DNA from: Streptomyces griseorubiginosus | Lineage (GTDB): Bacteria > Actinomycetota > Actinomycetes > Streptomycetales > Streptomycetaceae | Direction: 5' to 3' | Assembly (NCBI RefSeq): GCF_001514195.1 | Contig: NZ_KQ948734.1 | Coordinates: 340,462 to 404,461, forward strand | Length of the DNA: 64,000 bases | Shown here: in pieces, positions 1-10,012 of the stretch | How the letters are laid out: every line of letters begins with the position of its first letter | Numbering within the stretch: the first letter of the stretch is position 1 | The notes under the pieces: generated by a model | The model's database searches: none | What the model saw: only the letters and a program-made list of their open reading frames with translations | What the model was told of the DNA's origin: nothing | Made by a program: the position numbers and the translations under genes

Positions 1-155
1 AGACGGATCAGCGGATCCACCCCGGCGACATCGTGCTCAGCCACTTCCGGGGCCGGTCGGACGGCAAGGGCACCATGCCCGACATGGTCCGCCGCTTCCT
101 GGACAAGGTCACGGCCGAGGGGTACGCCGTCGCACGCCTGGAGGACTACCTGTGA
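1..155 (+). CDS. Polysaccharide deacetylase, C-terminal fragment (5' end outside window)
   Basis: Only the last 50 codons are present, in the frame whose codons begin at base 3, ending in TGA at 153-155. The visible tail (HPGDIVLSHFRG, then EGYAVARLEDYL) is the usual end of a NodB-fold carbohydrate esterase 4 domain. The next gene ends in almost the same way (VGKLEDYL), so the two are probably tandem paralogues. The stop overlaps the GTG start of the next gene by four bases (GTGA), which implies translational coupling. Catalytic motifs lie upstream of the window and cannot be checked. Confidence 0.8.
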   Translation, partial: TDQRIHPGDIVLSHFRGRSDGKGTMPDMVRRFLDKVTAEGYAVARLEDYL

Positions 156-940
156 GACCGCGGGCCCTGGTCGCCGCAGGGCTGGCGGCCGCACTGCTCA
201 CCGGGTGCGCCCAGTCCGTCGACCCCATCGAACGGCTGGGCCGCAAGGCCGCCCAGCGCGTGGGCTCCTACGGCCCGCCCGGCGCCGACGGACGGCCGTA
301 CCGCCACTGGGGCCTCACCGCCCCGCTGCCCCCGCGGCCTCCCGCGCACCCGGTCCCGATGGACCGGGGCGGCCCGCTCCCGGTGGTGAAGCGGGTGCCC
401 ACACCCGACAAGGTCGTCTTCCTCACCTACGACGACGGCGCCGAGCGGGACCCGCGCTTCGTCGACCTGGTCCGTGAACTGCGGCTCCCGGTCAGCATGT
501 TCCTCACCAACAGCGTGGTCGGTCCCGGGTACGGCCACTTCGCCCGCCTCCAGTCGGTCGGCGCGAGCATCCAGAACCACACCCTCGACCACCCCGCCCT
601 GCGCGGCCTGCCCTACGCGGGCCAGCGCGCCGAGATCTGCGGCCAGCAGGAGAAACTCCACGCCCGCTTCGGAATCCGCCCCCGCCTGTTCCGCCCGCCC
701 TACGGCACGTACGACACCACGACCCGCCACGCGGCGACCGACTGCGGCCTCTCCGCGCTCGTCCTGTGGAGCGTCTCGGTACAGGGCCATGCGGTGGAGC
801 ACCCGCTGCGCCCGGGGGACATCGTCGCGGTGGCCTCGGGCGAGGAACAGGGCCCAAGCCTGACGCAACGCACGACGACGGTGCTGAGGGAGATCGAGCG
901 GCGGGGCCTGACGGTGGGAAAGCTGGAGGACTACCTGTAG
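152..940 (+). CDS. Polysaccharide deacetylase family lipoprotein
   Basis: 262 aa from a GTG overlapping the previous stop. Residues 1-19 form a short lipoprotein signal ending in the lipobox LLTGC (Cys19), so the protein should be anchored on the outer face of the membrane. The NodB domain starts near residue 88. The motif-1 metal/catalytic aspartates are D94-D95 (TYDDG), the His pair is H143 and H147 (HTLDH), and motif 3 is RPPYG at 181-185, so the zinc-site triad is intact. Family members remove N-acetyl groups from peptidoglycan or chitin-like glycans. The substrate here cannot be told from sequence. It is coupled to an upstream paralogue and followed by an intergenic repeat with terminator-like hairpins. 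Confidence 0.85.
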   Translation: MRPRALVAAGLAAALLTGCAQSVDPIERLGRKAAQRVGSYGPPGADGRPYRHWGLTAPLPPRPPAHPVPMDRGGPLPVVKRVPTPDKVVFLTYDDGAERDPRFVDLVRELRLPVSMFLTNSVVGPGYGHFARLQSVGASIQNHTLDHPALRGLPYAGQRAEICGQQEKLHARFGIRPRLFRPPYGTYDTTTRHAATDCGLSALVLWSVSVQGHAVEHPLRPGDIVAVASGEEQGPSLTQRTTTVLREIERRGLTVGKLEDYL

Positions 941-947
941 CAAATTC

Positions 948-1022
948 AGCCTGTCCGGCGTTTGAGGACGAGGCCCCTAGGGGCCGAAGCGGGGGTCTGG
1001 GGGCGGCAGCCCCCAGGGACGG
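948..1022. repeat. Streptomyces intergenic repeat with two hairpins (terminator-like)
   Basis: The stretch following the deacetylase stop contains the GTCCGGCGTTTGAGGACGAG core and a tail rich in G and C. I recognise it as a very common interspersed intergenic sequence of Streptomyces genomes. It holds a 14-bp perfect palindrome (972-985) and an 8-bp stem with 4-nt loop (997-1004 with 1009-1016). It probably acts as a transcription terminator or mRNA 3' end. Family identity is from memory. Confidence 0.6.
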
Positions 1023-1068
1023 ACGCCCTACCCACCCGCACCCGATCCGGTACAGCCAGCGCAGCGAA

Positions 1069-1095
1069 TTGGCACTCCGCTTGACCGAGTGCTAA
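1069..1095. promoter_or_regulatory. CIRCE operator 1 (HrcA site)
   Basis: TTGGCACTC, nine bases, then GAGTGCTAA: the 9-9-9 inverted repeat of CIRCE with one mismatch. It is the binding site of the heat-shock repressor HrcA, 147 bp before groES. It overlaps the -35 element. Confidence 0.92.
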
Positions 1096-1110
1096 TCGCG
1101 GTCATAGTCT
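1081..1110 (+). promoter_or_regulatory. groES-groEL vegetative promoter
   Basis: TTGACC (1081-1086) and TAGTCT (1105-1110) are separated by 18 bp and lie between and inside the two CIRCE operators, so HrcA would block polymerase binding. The start point should be near 1117. Confidence 0.7.
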
Positions 1111-1115
1111 CGGCT

Positions 1116-1142
1116 CTGGCACTCCGCAGGTGAGAGTGCCAA
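1116..1142. promoter_or_regulatory. CIRCE operator 2 (HrcA site)
   Basis: CTGGCACTC, nine bases, GAGTGCCAA: a second, slightly more degenerate CIRCE element around the predicted transcription start. Tandem CIRCE elements in front of groES are typical of Streptomyces. Confidence 0.88.
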
Positions 1143-1241
1143 CACAGCGACGGGCAGGTCCGGCACCCGCGACGACGGATCCACCTGGTCGCCACCTCAG
1201 ACAGTTAACCCCGTGAGATCTCCGAAGGGGGAGGTCGGATC

Positions 1242-1550
1242 GTGACGACCACCAGCTCCAAGGTTGCCATCAAGCCGCTCGAGGACCGCATCGTGGTCCA
1301 GCCGCTCGACGCCGAGCAGACCACCGCCTCTGGCCTGGTCATTCCGGACACCGCGAAGGAGAAGCCCCAGGAGGGCGTCATCCTCGCCGTGGGTCCGGGC
1401 CGCTTCGAGAACGGCGAGCGCCTGCCGCTCGACGTGAAGGTCGGCGACATCGTGCTGTACAGCAAGTACGGCGGCACCGAGGTGAAGTACAACGGCGAGG
1501 AGTACCTCGTCCTCTCGTCCCGCGACGTGCTCGCGGTCATCGAGAAGTAA
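1242..1550 (+). CDS. groES: Co-chaperonin GroES (Cpn10)
   Basis: 102 aa, the normal GroES length, from GTG 1242 with a strong ribosome site (GAAGGGGGAGGT, 1224-1235). The N-terminal [22 protein letters not shown] contains the conserved roof segment and start of the mobile loop. The C-terminal [17 protein letters not shown] is characteristic. The protein is a heptameric lid of the GroEL folding chamber. It is first gene of a CIRCE-regulated operon with groEL 120 bp downstream. A long hairpin between the two genes may process or attenuate the transcript. Confidence 0.97.
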   Translation: MTTTSSKVAIKPLEDRIVVQPLDAEQTTASGLVIPDTAKEKPQEGVILAVGPGRFENGERLPLDVKVGDIVLYSKYGGTEVKYNGEEYLVLSSRDVLAVIEK

Positions 1551-1576
1551 GACACCTCAAGCACATTTTTGCTTGT

Positions 1577-1632
1577 GAGCTGCGCCCCGGGCCCCCGCCA
1601 CCATAAGAAGCCGGGCGTCTGGGGCGCAGCTC
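1577..1632 (+). promoter_or_regulatory. groES-groEL intercistronic hairpin
   Basis: A perfect 12-bp inverted repeat (1577-1588 with 1621-1632, GAGCTGCGCCCC and its complement) encloses 32 bases between the stop of groES and the start of groEL. There is no U-run after it. It is more likely an RNA-stability or processing element, or partial attenuator, than a full terminator. Confidence 0.6.
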
Positions 1633-1661
1633 GTTTCACCCACGTTTTCCGAGAGGGCTGA

Positions 1662-3296
<1,635 letters not shown>

Positions 3297-3315
3297 GCGC
3301 ACCGCTCGTAAGGAG

Positions 3316-3356
3316 GCCCCCGTTCTCCCCGCGTCGCGCGGAGAACGGGGGCTTTC
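3316..3356 (+). terminator. Rho-independent terminator of groES-groEL
   Basis: A 12-bp perfect stem (3316-3327 with 3341-3352) with a CG-rich loop, followed by a short T-run (CTTTCC). Confidence 0.85.
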
Positions 3357-3384
3357 CCCTTCGCGGGTCACCGGCTCCCCGTGC

Positions 3385-4074
3385 TCAGTCCCCGAGCACC
3401 CCGAGCTGCTCCATCAGCCCCGCCCGGTCGTACTCCCACCATCCCTCGCAGATCCTGCCGTCCCGGAACCGGTGCCAGGTGGTCCCGGTCATCGTGACGT
3501 TCTGCCCGGTCGCCGGGATGCCCACGAAGTCGCCGGTGTGCTTCCCGGCCCACGCCCAGCGGGTGCACACCCGGTCGTCCTGGGCGATCTGGTCGTCCAC
3601 CCGGAAGCTGAAGACGAAGGCCCGCCGCCACCCTTCGTACTCCTCCCGGGCGCCCGCCAGCCGGAGATCCTCGGCGTTGGCGGGGTCGTGATCGAGGTAG
3701 TCCTCGTGGAACCGCTCGAACAGCTCCGCGGTCCCGCTGCGCCCGGCCCGCTCGAAGAACTCCCGGGCGACGACCGCGTTCAGCCGCTCGTCCCGCACCA
3801 CGTCGAGGTCCATGAAGGTGGGCGGCGCGTCGCACAGCGCGACCATCTCCTGGGCGATCCGCTCGGTCTCCGGCAGCCCGGAGTTGCGCATCGCCTCCTC
3901 GTACGACGGGAACTCCACGATCTCCACGAAGTGCGACGCGTCGGCCCGGTCCTTCCCGATGGTGGCGTGCGTCGCCGTCCGCTTTCCGTTGGTCTGCTCG
4001 ACCCAGCTGTCCAAGAGCCGGTTCATCTCGTCGAACCGGCTGGTCCTGCAGTCGATGAGCTGTACGAAGGTCAT
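3385..4074 (-). CDS. SnoaL-like / ester-cyclase-family protein with N-terminal ferredoxin-like domain
   Basis: 229 aa from ATG 4074. The N-terminal ~90 residues (MTFVQLIDCRTSRFDEMNRLLD ... SHFVEIVEFPSYEEAM) look like a dimeric alpha-beta barrel (antibiotic-monooxygenase-like) domain. The C-terminal half (RFHEDYLDHDPAN ... TWHRFRDGRICEGWWEYD) is a SnoaL-like NTF2-fold domain. Such folds bind small hydrophobic or polyketide-like compounds, but no catalytic residue can be assigned, so the substrate is unknown. It converges on groEL and is followed by the SDR gene on the same strand about 110 bp upstream. Moderate confidence in domains, none in function. Confidence 0.75.
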   Translation of the reverse strand: MTFVQLIDCRTSRFDEMNRLLDSWVEQTNGKRTATHATIGKDRADASHFVEIVEFPSYEEAMRNSGLPETERIAQEMVALCDAPPTFMDLDVVRDERLNAVVAREFFERAGRSGTAELFERFHEDYLDHDPANAEDLRLAGAREEYEGWRRAFVFSFRVDDQIAQDDRVCTRWAWAGKHTGDFVGIPATGQNVTMTGTTWHRFRDGRICEGWWEYDRAGLMEQLGVLGD

Positions 4075-4166
4075 GCCACACCGCCTCCGGCCCCCCTGGG
4101 TCCGGTTGGGACGTCACCATTGTCCGCCCTGGGGTGTCTTGGCGTCATGCGGTGACGGGGGAAGTG

Positions 4167-4184
4167 AGAGGCCCCCGCGCCTCT
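4167..4184 (-). terminator. Short hairpin at the end of the SDR gene
   Basis: AGAGGC and GCCTCT (4167-4172 with 4179-4184) form a 6-bp stem overlapping the SDR stop codon. It is a weak terminator candidate without a clear U-run. Confidence 0.35.
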
Positions 4185-4956
4185 ACTGCGGCCCGTACTT
4201 CCGTCCCGTCCTCGACGAGACCCCGCCCAGCAACCCCCTGGGGGTCACCTTCACCAACCCCATGAGGGCCTTGTAGCGGGGGTCGGGGATCGACAGGGTC
4301 TTGCCGCGGGCCAGGTCGCTCAGGGCCGCCGCGACCAGCTTGTCCGCATCGAGCCACATCCAGTTCGGGATGTTGTCCGTGCCCATCCCCGCCCGCTGGT
4401 GGAACTCGGTGCGGACGAAGCCGGGGCACAGGGCCATCAGGCGTACGCCGGTGCCCGCAAGGTCCTTCGCCACGCCCTGGGTGAACTGCACGACCCACGC
4501 CTTCGAGGCGCCGTAGGTCCCGCGAGGCACGAACGCGGCCACCGAGGCGACGTTCACGACACCCCCGCGCCCCCGCTCCCGCATCGCCTCCGACGCCGCC
4601 GACGTCAGTCGCAGCACCGCCTCGCAGTGCACCTTGAGCATCTTCAGCTCGTCGGCCATGGAGACGTCGAGATAGCGGCCCTTGTTGCCGAAGCCGGCGT
4701 TGTTGATCAGCAGGTCGACGGGGGCTCTGCGGTCGGAGAGGCGGGCGGCGACCGTCTCGATGCCGTCGTCCGTGGCGAGGTCGGCGGTGCGGACCTCCAC
4801 CTCGACGCCGTGCCGGTCGTGGAGTTCGGTCGCCTGCTCCTGGAGCCGCTTGGTGTCGCGGGCCACCAGCACCAGGTTGTGCCCGTCGGACGCGAGCCGT
4901 CGTGCGAACGCGGCACCGATGCCCGCGGTCGATCCCGTAATCAATGCCGTTGTCAT
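4183..4956 (-). CDS. Short-chain dehydrogenase/reductase
   Basis: 257 aa from ATG 4956. It is a classical SDR. The Rossmann motif is TGSTAGIG at residues 8-15, NNAG is near 89-92, and the active site has Ser in VASVAAF and the YGASK tetrad (Tyr-x-x-x-Lys). Absence of an acidic residue right after beta-2 (LVLVARD) suggests NADP(H), as for many reductases of this type. The C-terminal KVTPRGLLGG and basic tail resemble membrane-associated SDRs. The substrate is unknown. Its start lies 138 bp from the divergent LysR gene, so LysR may regulate it; this is inferred from position only. Confidence 0.85.
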   Translation of the reverse strand: MTTALITGSTAGIGAAFARRLASDGHNLVLVARDTKRLQEQATELHDRHGVEVEVRTADLATDDGIETVAARLSDRRAPVDLLINNAGFGNKGRYLDVSMADELKMLKVHCEAVLRLTSAASEAMRERGRGGVVNVASVAAFVPRGTYGASKAWVVQFTQGVAKDLAGTGVRLMALCPGFVRTEFHQRAGMGTDNIPNWMWLDADKLVAAALSDLARGKTLSIPDPRYKALMGLVKVTPRGLLGGVSSRTGRKYGPQ

Positions 4957-5082
4957 GGCGCAAGGTTAATGACCGGCACCGACAGCGCCCGCGTCCCCGG
5001 GGCCCGCCCGTCGCCGTACCGCGCGCACCACTCGAAACCATTAGGGCAGCCGTCGCTTTCGGCGTCACGTCAAAGCGCCGCT

Positions 5083-5088
5083 TATCCT
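5083..5088 (+). promoter_or_regulatory. -10 element of the LysR gene (leaderless)
   Basis: TATCCT ends six bases before the GTG at 5095, and no ribosome site is visible. The mRNA probably starts at or next to the start codon. No good -35 is seen. Confidence 0.45.
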
Positions 5089-5094
5089 CGGACC

Positions 5095-5994
5095 GTGATC
5101 GAGGCCCGCCATCTCCGTGTCCTGCGCGCCGTCGCCGCCACCGGCTCCTTCTCCGCCGCGGGACGTGAACTGGGCTGCACCCAGCCCGCCGTCAGCCAGC
5201 AGATGAAGGCCCTGGAGGCATCGGTGGGCACGCCCCTGGTCGTCCGCAGCGGGCGCGAGATGCGGCTGACGCAGGCGGGCGAGGCGCTGGTGCGGCACGC
5301 CGCCGGGATCCTCGCCGGGCTCACGGCGGCCGAGGAGGAGGTCGCCGCGATCGCCGGGCTGCGGGCCGGACGGGTCCGGCTCGTGTCCTTCCCCAGCGGC
5401 AGCTCCACCCTGGTCCCCACCGCCCTCGCCGCCCTGCGCGCCGCCCACCCCGGCACCCGGGTCTCCCTGGAGGAGGCCGAACCACCGCAGTCCGTCCGCC
5501 TGTTGCGGGCGGGTGACTGCGACCTCGCGCTCGCCTTCCGCTACGAGGGGGCGGCCCTGGAGGGGGAGTGGGACGACCTCGTCGTACGGCCCCTGCTCAC
5601 CGACCGGCTCGTCGCCCTAGTACCGGAGCGGCACCGGCTCGCGCGCGCGGGGTCCGTGGCCATCGGGGAGCTCGCCCGGGAGTCGTGGATCGCCGGATGC
5701 CCGCGCTGCCGGGGCCAGTTGGTCGAGGTCTGCGAGAGCGCCGGCTTCACACCCCGCATCGACTTCGCGACCGACGACTACCCGGCGGTCGTCGGCCTGG
5801 TGGGCGCCGGCCTCGGGGTCGCCGTACTGCCGCAGCTGGCGATCGAGTCCGTACGGCCACGGGGCGCGCGCACGGTGACGCTGGAACCGGCGGTCCGGCG
5901 CGAGATCGTCGCGCTCACCCTGCCCGACCTGGCCCGGGTTCCGGCCGTGGCGGCGACGCTGGACCGGCTCGCGGTCGCGGCGGGACAGAAGTAA
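5095..5994 (+). CDS. LysR-family transcriptional regulator
   Basis: 299 aa from GTG 5095, which places the winged helix at the N-terminus as usual (IEARHLRVLRAVAATGSFSA, then GCTQPAVSQQMKALE). The remaining ~210 residues form a periplasmic-binding-like effector domain (ALRAAHPGTRVSLEEAEPPQ ... PAVVGLVGAGLGVAVLPQLA). The frame stays open far upstream, but codon third-position bias drops there, so a longer protein is unlikely. It is divergent from the SDR gene, the classical arrangement for a LysR target. A hairpin terminator follows the stop directly. Confidence 0.88.
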   Translation: MIEARHLRVLRAVAATGSFSAAGRELGCTQPAVSQQMKALEASVGTPLVVRSGREMRLTQAGEALVRHAAGILAGLTAAEEEVAAIAGLRAGRVRLVSFPSGSSTLVPTALAALRAAHPGTRVSLEEAEPPQSVRLLRAGDCDLALAFRYEGAALEGEWDDLVVRPLLTDRLVALVPERHRLARAGSVAIGELARESWIAGCPRCRGQLVEVCESAGFTPRIDFATDDYPAVVGLVGAGLGVAVLPQLAIESVRPRGARTVTLEPAVRREIVALTLPDLARVPAVAATLDRLAVAAGQK

Positions 5995-6022
5995 AGAAGG
6001 GCACGCGTGCGCGTGCCCTTCT
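5995..6022. terminator. Bidirectional terminator between the LysR gene and whiD
   Basis: AGAAGGGCACGCG and its complement (5995-6007 with 6010-6022) form a near-continuous palindrome directly after the LysR stop. A-rich bases lie on the left and CTAGAAG on the right, so it suits the two convergent genes. Confidence 0.75.
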
Positions 6023-6037
6023 AGAAGAAACGTTCCT

Positions 6038-6364
6038 TCAATTGTTCGATGCGCCGCTCCCGACGGACGACGCCGACACCAGCCGGTGCCTCGCCCGTCC
6101 CATGAGCTCCTCGCGCTCGTCCTCGGTCAGCCCGCCCCACACGCCGTACGGCTCTCTCACCGCCAGCGCGTGCGCCGCGCACTGCGCGCGCACCGGGCAC
6201 CTCATGCAGACCTCCTTGGCCGAGTTCTCGCGAGCGCTCCGAGCCGCACCGCGCTCGCCCTCCGGATGGAAGAAGAGCGAGCTGTCCACCCCGCGGCAGG
6301 CAGCCAGGAGCTGCCAGTCCCACAGGTCCGCGTTCGGTCCTGGAAGGCGGGAGAAATCTGCCAT
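6038..6364 (-). CDS. whiD: WhiB-family [4Fe-4S] regulator WhiD
   Basis: 108 aa, about the WhiD length. Four iron-sulfur cysteines are at C23, C53, C56 and C62 (C-x29-C-x2-C-x5-C), followed by the Gly/Trp turn GVWGG and an acidic-basic C-terminal tail. The sequence (MADFSRLPGPNADLWDWQLL at the N-terminus) and the location beside bldM match my memory of S. coelicolor WhiD, needed for spore maturation. Wbl proteins bind region 4 of the vegetative sigma factor HrdB. The ribosome site AAGGGG lies 8 bases upstream (complement of 6372-6377). It converges on the LysR gene. Confidence 0.93.
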   Translation of the reverse strand: MADFSRLPGPNADLWDWQLLAACRGVDSSLFFHPEGERGAARSARENSAKEVCMRCPVRAQCAAHALAVREPYGVWGGLTEDEREELMGRARHRLVSASSVGSGASNN

Positions 6365-6593
6365 TGCGTGACCCCTTGTAGCCGTTCTGGGCGGATACGG
6401 TGTCCACGACCGTACATCTACGATCTAAGGAGATGAAAATATGACTCATTGCGAATCTAGCCTCAGACACCAGGAAATGGGAAGAAAAGGGTCTGAATGG
6501 GGCATGGGTTGTGATGAAACGTTGTGGGTCCGCCCTGCATGTCTGCACCGTGTCCGCGCCCTCACGTAGAGTGCCGAAGACAGTGCACAGCCC
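6365..6593 (-). promoter_or_regulatory. Upstream region of whiD (no gene)
   Basis: This part of the whiD-bldM divergent gap is unusually A/T-rich for the window. On the minus strand it contains several TAGAT-like -10 candidates (around 6405-6455). WhiD is known to be developmentally controlled. I cannot assign individual operators by eye. No ORF with coding bias was seen. Confidence 0.4.
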
Positions 6594-6621
6594 CGTAACT
6601 CTTTCGGGTGACCGTCGTTGA
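6594..6621 (+). promoter_or_regulatory. Sigma-BldN promoter of bldM
   Basis: CGTAAC (6594-6599), 16 bp, CGTTGA (6616-6621): an exact match to the sigma-BldN consensus as I know it from the bldM p1 promoter. It predicts a transcript start near 6629 and a 5' leader of about 115 nt before bldM. Confidence 0.85.
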
Positions 6622-6745
6622 GAGTGCGGAGGCGGTTGAAACAACAAGTGCTCGGGCAGGCGTCCGAGACGGTCGACCGCTCAGGTGACGATTTCGTACC
6701 AGCCTGGAGGCTCAAGGTGACGTGCATCAGCTGCGGAGGGCGGCC

Positions 6746-7357
6746 ATGACATCCGTCCTCGTCTGCGACGACTCCCCGCTTGCCCGAGAGGCGCTGCGCC
6801 GCGCGGTCGCGACCGTGCCCGGTGTCGAGCGCGTGACGACCGCGGCCAACGGCGAGGAAGTCCTCCGCCGCTGGGGTGCGGACCGTTCGGACCTGATTCT
6901 GATGGACGTACGCATGCCCGGTCTGGGCGGCGTCGAGACCGTGCGCCGGCTGCTGTCCGCCGACCCCGGCGCGCGCATCATCATGCTCACCGTCGCGGAG
7001 GACCTCGACGGGGTCGCCCTCGCGGTGGCCGCGGGAGCGCGGGGCTACCTCCACAAGGACGCCTCCCGCGCGGAGTTGCGCGCCACGGTCACCCAGGCGC
7101 TCGCCGACCCGACCTGGCGGCTCGCCCCGCGCCGGCTGCGGTCCGCCGAGATGGGCGCGGCGCCCACGCTCACGGCGCGTGAGATCCAGGTGCTCGAGGG
7201 CATGAGCCACGGGCGGTCGAACGCGGAGATCGGGCGAGAGCTCTTCCTCTCCGAGGACACCGTCAAGACGCACGCGCGGCGGCTGTTCAAGAAGCTCGGT
7301 GCGTCCGACCGGGCGCATGCGGTCGCGCTCGGGTTCCGTTGGGGCCTGGTTCGCTAG
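6746..7357 (+). CDS. bldM: Response regulator BldM (NarL/LuxR type)
   Basis: 203 aa from ATG 6746 with GGAGGG five bases upstream. The receiver domain has D8-D9 and the phospho-acceptor-position D54 (LILMDVRMPG). The C-terminal LuxR helix-turn-helix is LTAREIQVLEGMSHGRSNAEIGRELFLSEDTVKTHARRLFKKL. BldM is an orphan, atypical regulator that works as a homodimer or with WhiI to activate aerial-hyphae and sporulation genes. It is transcribed from the sigma-BldN promoter upstream, and its neighbour whiD belongs to the same developmental programme. The frame stays open slightly upstream, but the ribosome site fixes this start. Confidence 0.95.
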   Translation: MTSVLVCDDSPLAREALRRAVATVPGVERVTTAANGEEVLRRWGADRSDLILMDVRMPGLGGVETVRRLLSADPGARIIMLTVAEDLDGVALAVAAGARGYLHKDASRAELRATVTQALADPTWRLAPRRLRSAEMGAAPTLTAREIQVLEGMSHGRSNAEIGRELFLSEDTVKTHARRLFKKLGASDRAHAVALGFRWGLVR

Positions 7358-7395
7358 GAGCTCGGTCGGATCGGTCGTCGTATTGGTGCGGGCCC

Positions 7396-7440
7396 GTCGT
7401 GGCTGGTCGCGCAGTTCCCCGCGCCCCTGAAGGGGCGCGG
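7396..7440. repeat. Interspersed Streptomyces intergenic repeat (copy 1)
   Basis: GTCGTGGCTGGTCGCGCAGT and the following TTCCCCGCGCCCCTG are repeated, inverted and with one mismatch, at 42835-42868. The segment also has an internal GCGCCCCTGAAGGGGCGC hairpin. I recognise this as a widespread small repeat of Streptomyces intergenic regions; function unknown. Confidence 0.65.
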
Positions 7441-7641
7441 TCGAGCGGCCTCTTCGATGCCCCGCTGCTTGTTTCGCGGCGGATGCCGCATCCTTGAGAT
7501 GTGGAGTCTCTCGGGGACGAGTCGGTCGAGCGGAAGGGGAGGGCGCAGGGTATGGGTTCCGGCGCACCTGCTCATAACGCTTCGGTGCACAACAACCAGC
7601 GCGATGCCACGGATCCAACGACGCCAGGGCACCATGGACCG

Positions 7642-8229
7642 ATGCGCGACGACGAGGCGGCTCATCCCCATGGGGCGATCGGTGCGCTCGTCCACAGCGC
7701 CGTCGAAGGGGACGAGCAGGCCACGCACGACCTGCTCGCCCATGTCCACCCCCTGGCCCTGCGGTACTGCCGCACCCGTCTGTCCCGTCTCCCGGGCGAC
7801 GCCCGGCACTTCGTGGAGGACCTCGCGCAGGAGGTCTGCGTAGCCGTCCTCCTCGCCCTGCCGCGCTACCGGGACACCGGGCGCCCCTTCGAGGCGTTCG
7901 TCTTCGCCATCGCCGCCCACAAGGTCGCCGACCTCCAGCGGGCCGCCATGCGGCACCCGGGATCCACGGCGGTCCCGTCCGACGAGATGCCGGAACGCCC
8001 CGACGACTCCCTCGGCCCCGAGGAGCGCGCACTGCTCAGCAGTGACGCCGAGTGGGCCAAGAAACTCCTGGCCAACCTCCCCGAGAACCAGCGCGAGCTG
8101 TTGCTGCTGCGCATCGCGGTGGGGTTGACGGCGGAGGAGACGGGTCAGATGTTGGGAATGTCACCCGGTGCGGTCCGGGTGGCGCAGCACCGGGCGCTGA
8201 GCAGGCTGCGGGCCCTGGCCGAGCAGTAG
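7642..8229 (+). CDS. shbA: ShbA-type ECF/sigma-70 family sigma factor
   Basis: 195 aa. Sigma region 2 lies around residues 20-95 ([20 protein letters not shown], then [15 protein letters not shown]). Region 4 is at the C-terminus ([45 protein letters not shown]). Position between bldM and guaB matches sigma-ShbA, the factor reported to drive transcription of the principal sigma gene hrdB. ATG 7642 was chosen because third-position GC falls to about 60% upstream. A longer form from ATG 7552 (225 aa) has the better ribosome site (GGAAGGGGAGGG, 7532-7543) and cannot be excluded. Confidence 0.85.
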   Translation: MRDDEAAHPHGAIGALVHSAVEGDEQATHDLLAHVHPLALRYCRTRLSRLPGDARHFVEDLAQEVCVAVLLALPRYRDTGRPFEAFVFAIAAHKVADLQRAAMRHPGSTAVPSDEMPERPDDSLGPEERALLSSDAEWAKKLLANLPENQRELLLLRIAVGLTAEETGQMLGMSPGAVRVAQHRALSRLRALAEQ

Positions 8230-8256
8230 GCGCGCTGGACAAGGGCGCGCTCCTGA

Positions 8257-9894
<1,638 letters not shown>

Positions 9895-9922
9895 GTCCTT
9901 CCTGAAGGCCACGCGCGCGTGA

Positions 9923-9952
9923 GGGCGGCTCCGGGAGCATCCGGGGCCGCCC
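9923..9952 (+). terminator. Terminator of guaB
   Basis: GGGCGGCTCCGG (9923-9934) pairs with CCGGGGCCGCCC (9941-9952) with one wobble, followed by TTGTCGT. Confidence 0.7.
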
Positions 9953-10012
9953 TTGTCGTACCCGTCGGGGATACTGGAAGGCGCTGCAACGCATCAGGGA
10001 AAGGCCACACAC

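Noticed and set aside
7552..7641. Longer ShbA from ATG 7552
   Set aside because: Good ribosome site, but third-position GC is only about 60% in these 30 codons; kept as an alternative.
9953..9975. TTGTCG ... GATACT as a PafBC-type promoter for the guaB-like gene
   Set aside because: The GTG part of TTGTCRGTG is missing and TTGTCG is the tail of the guaB terminator.
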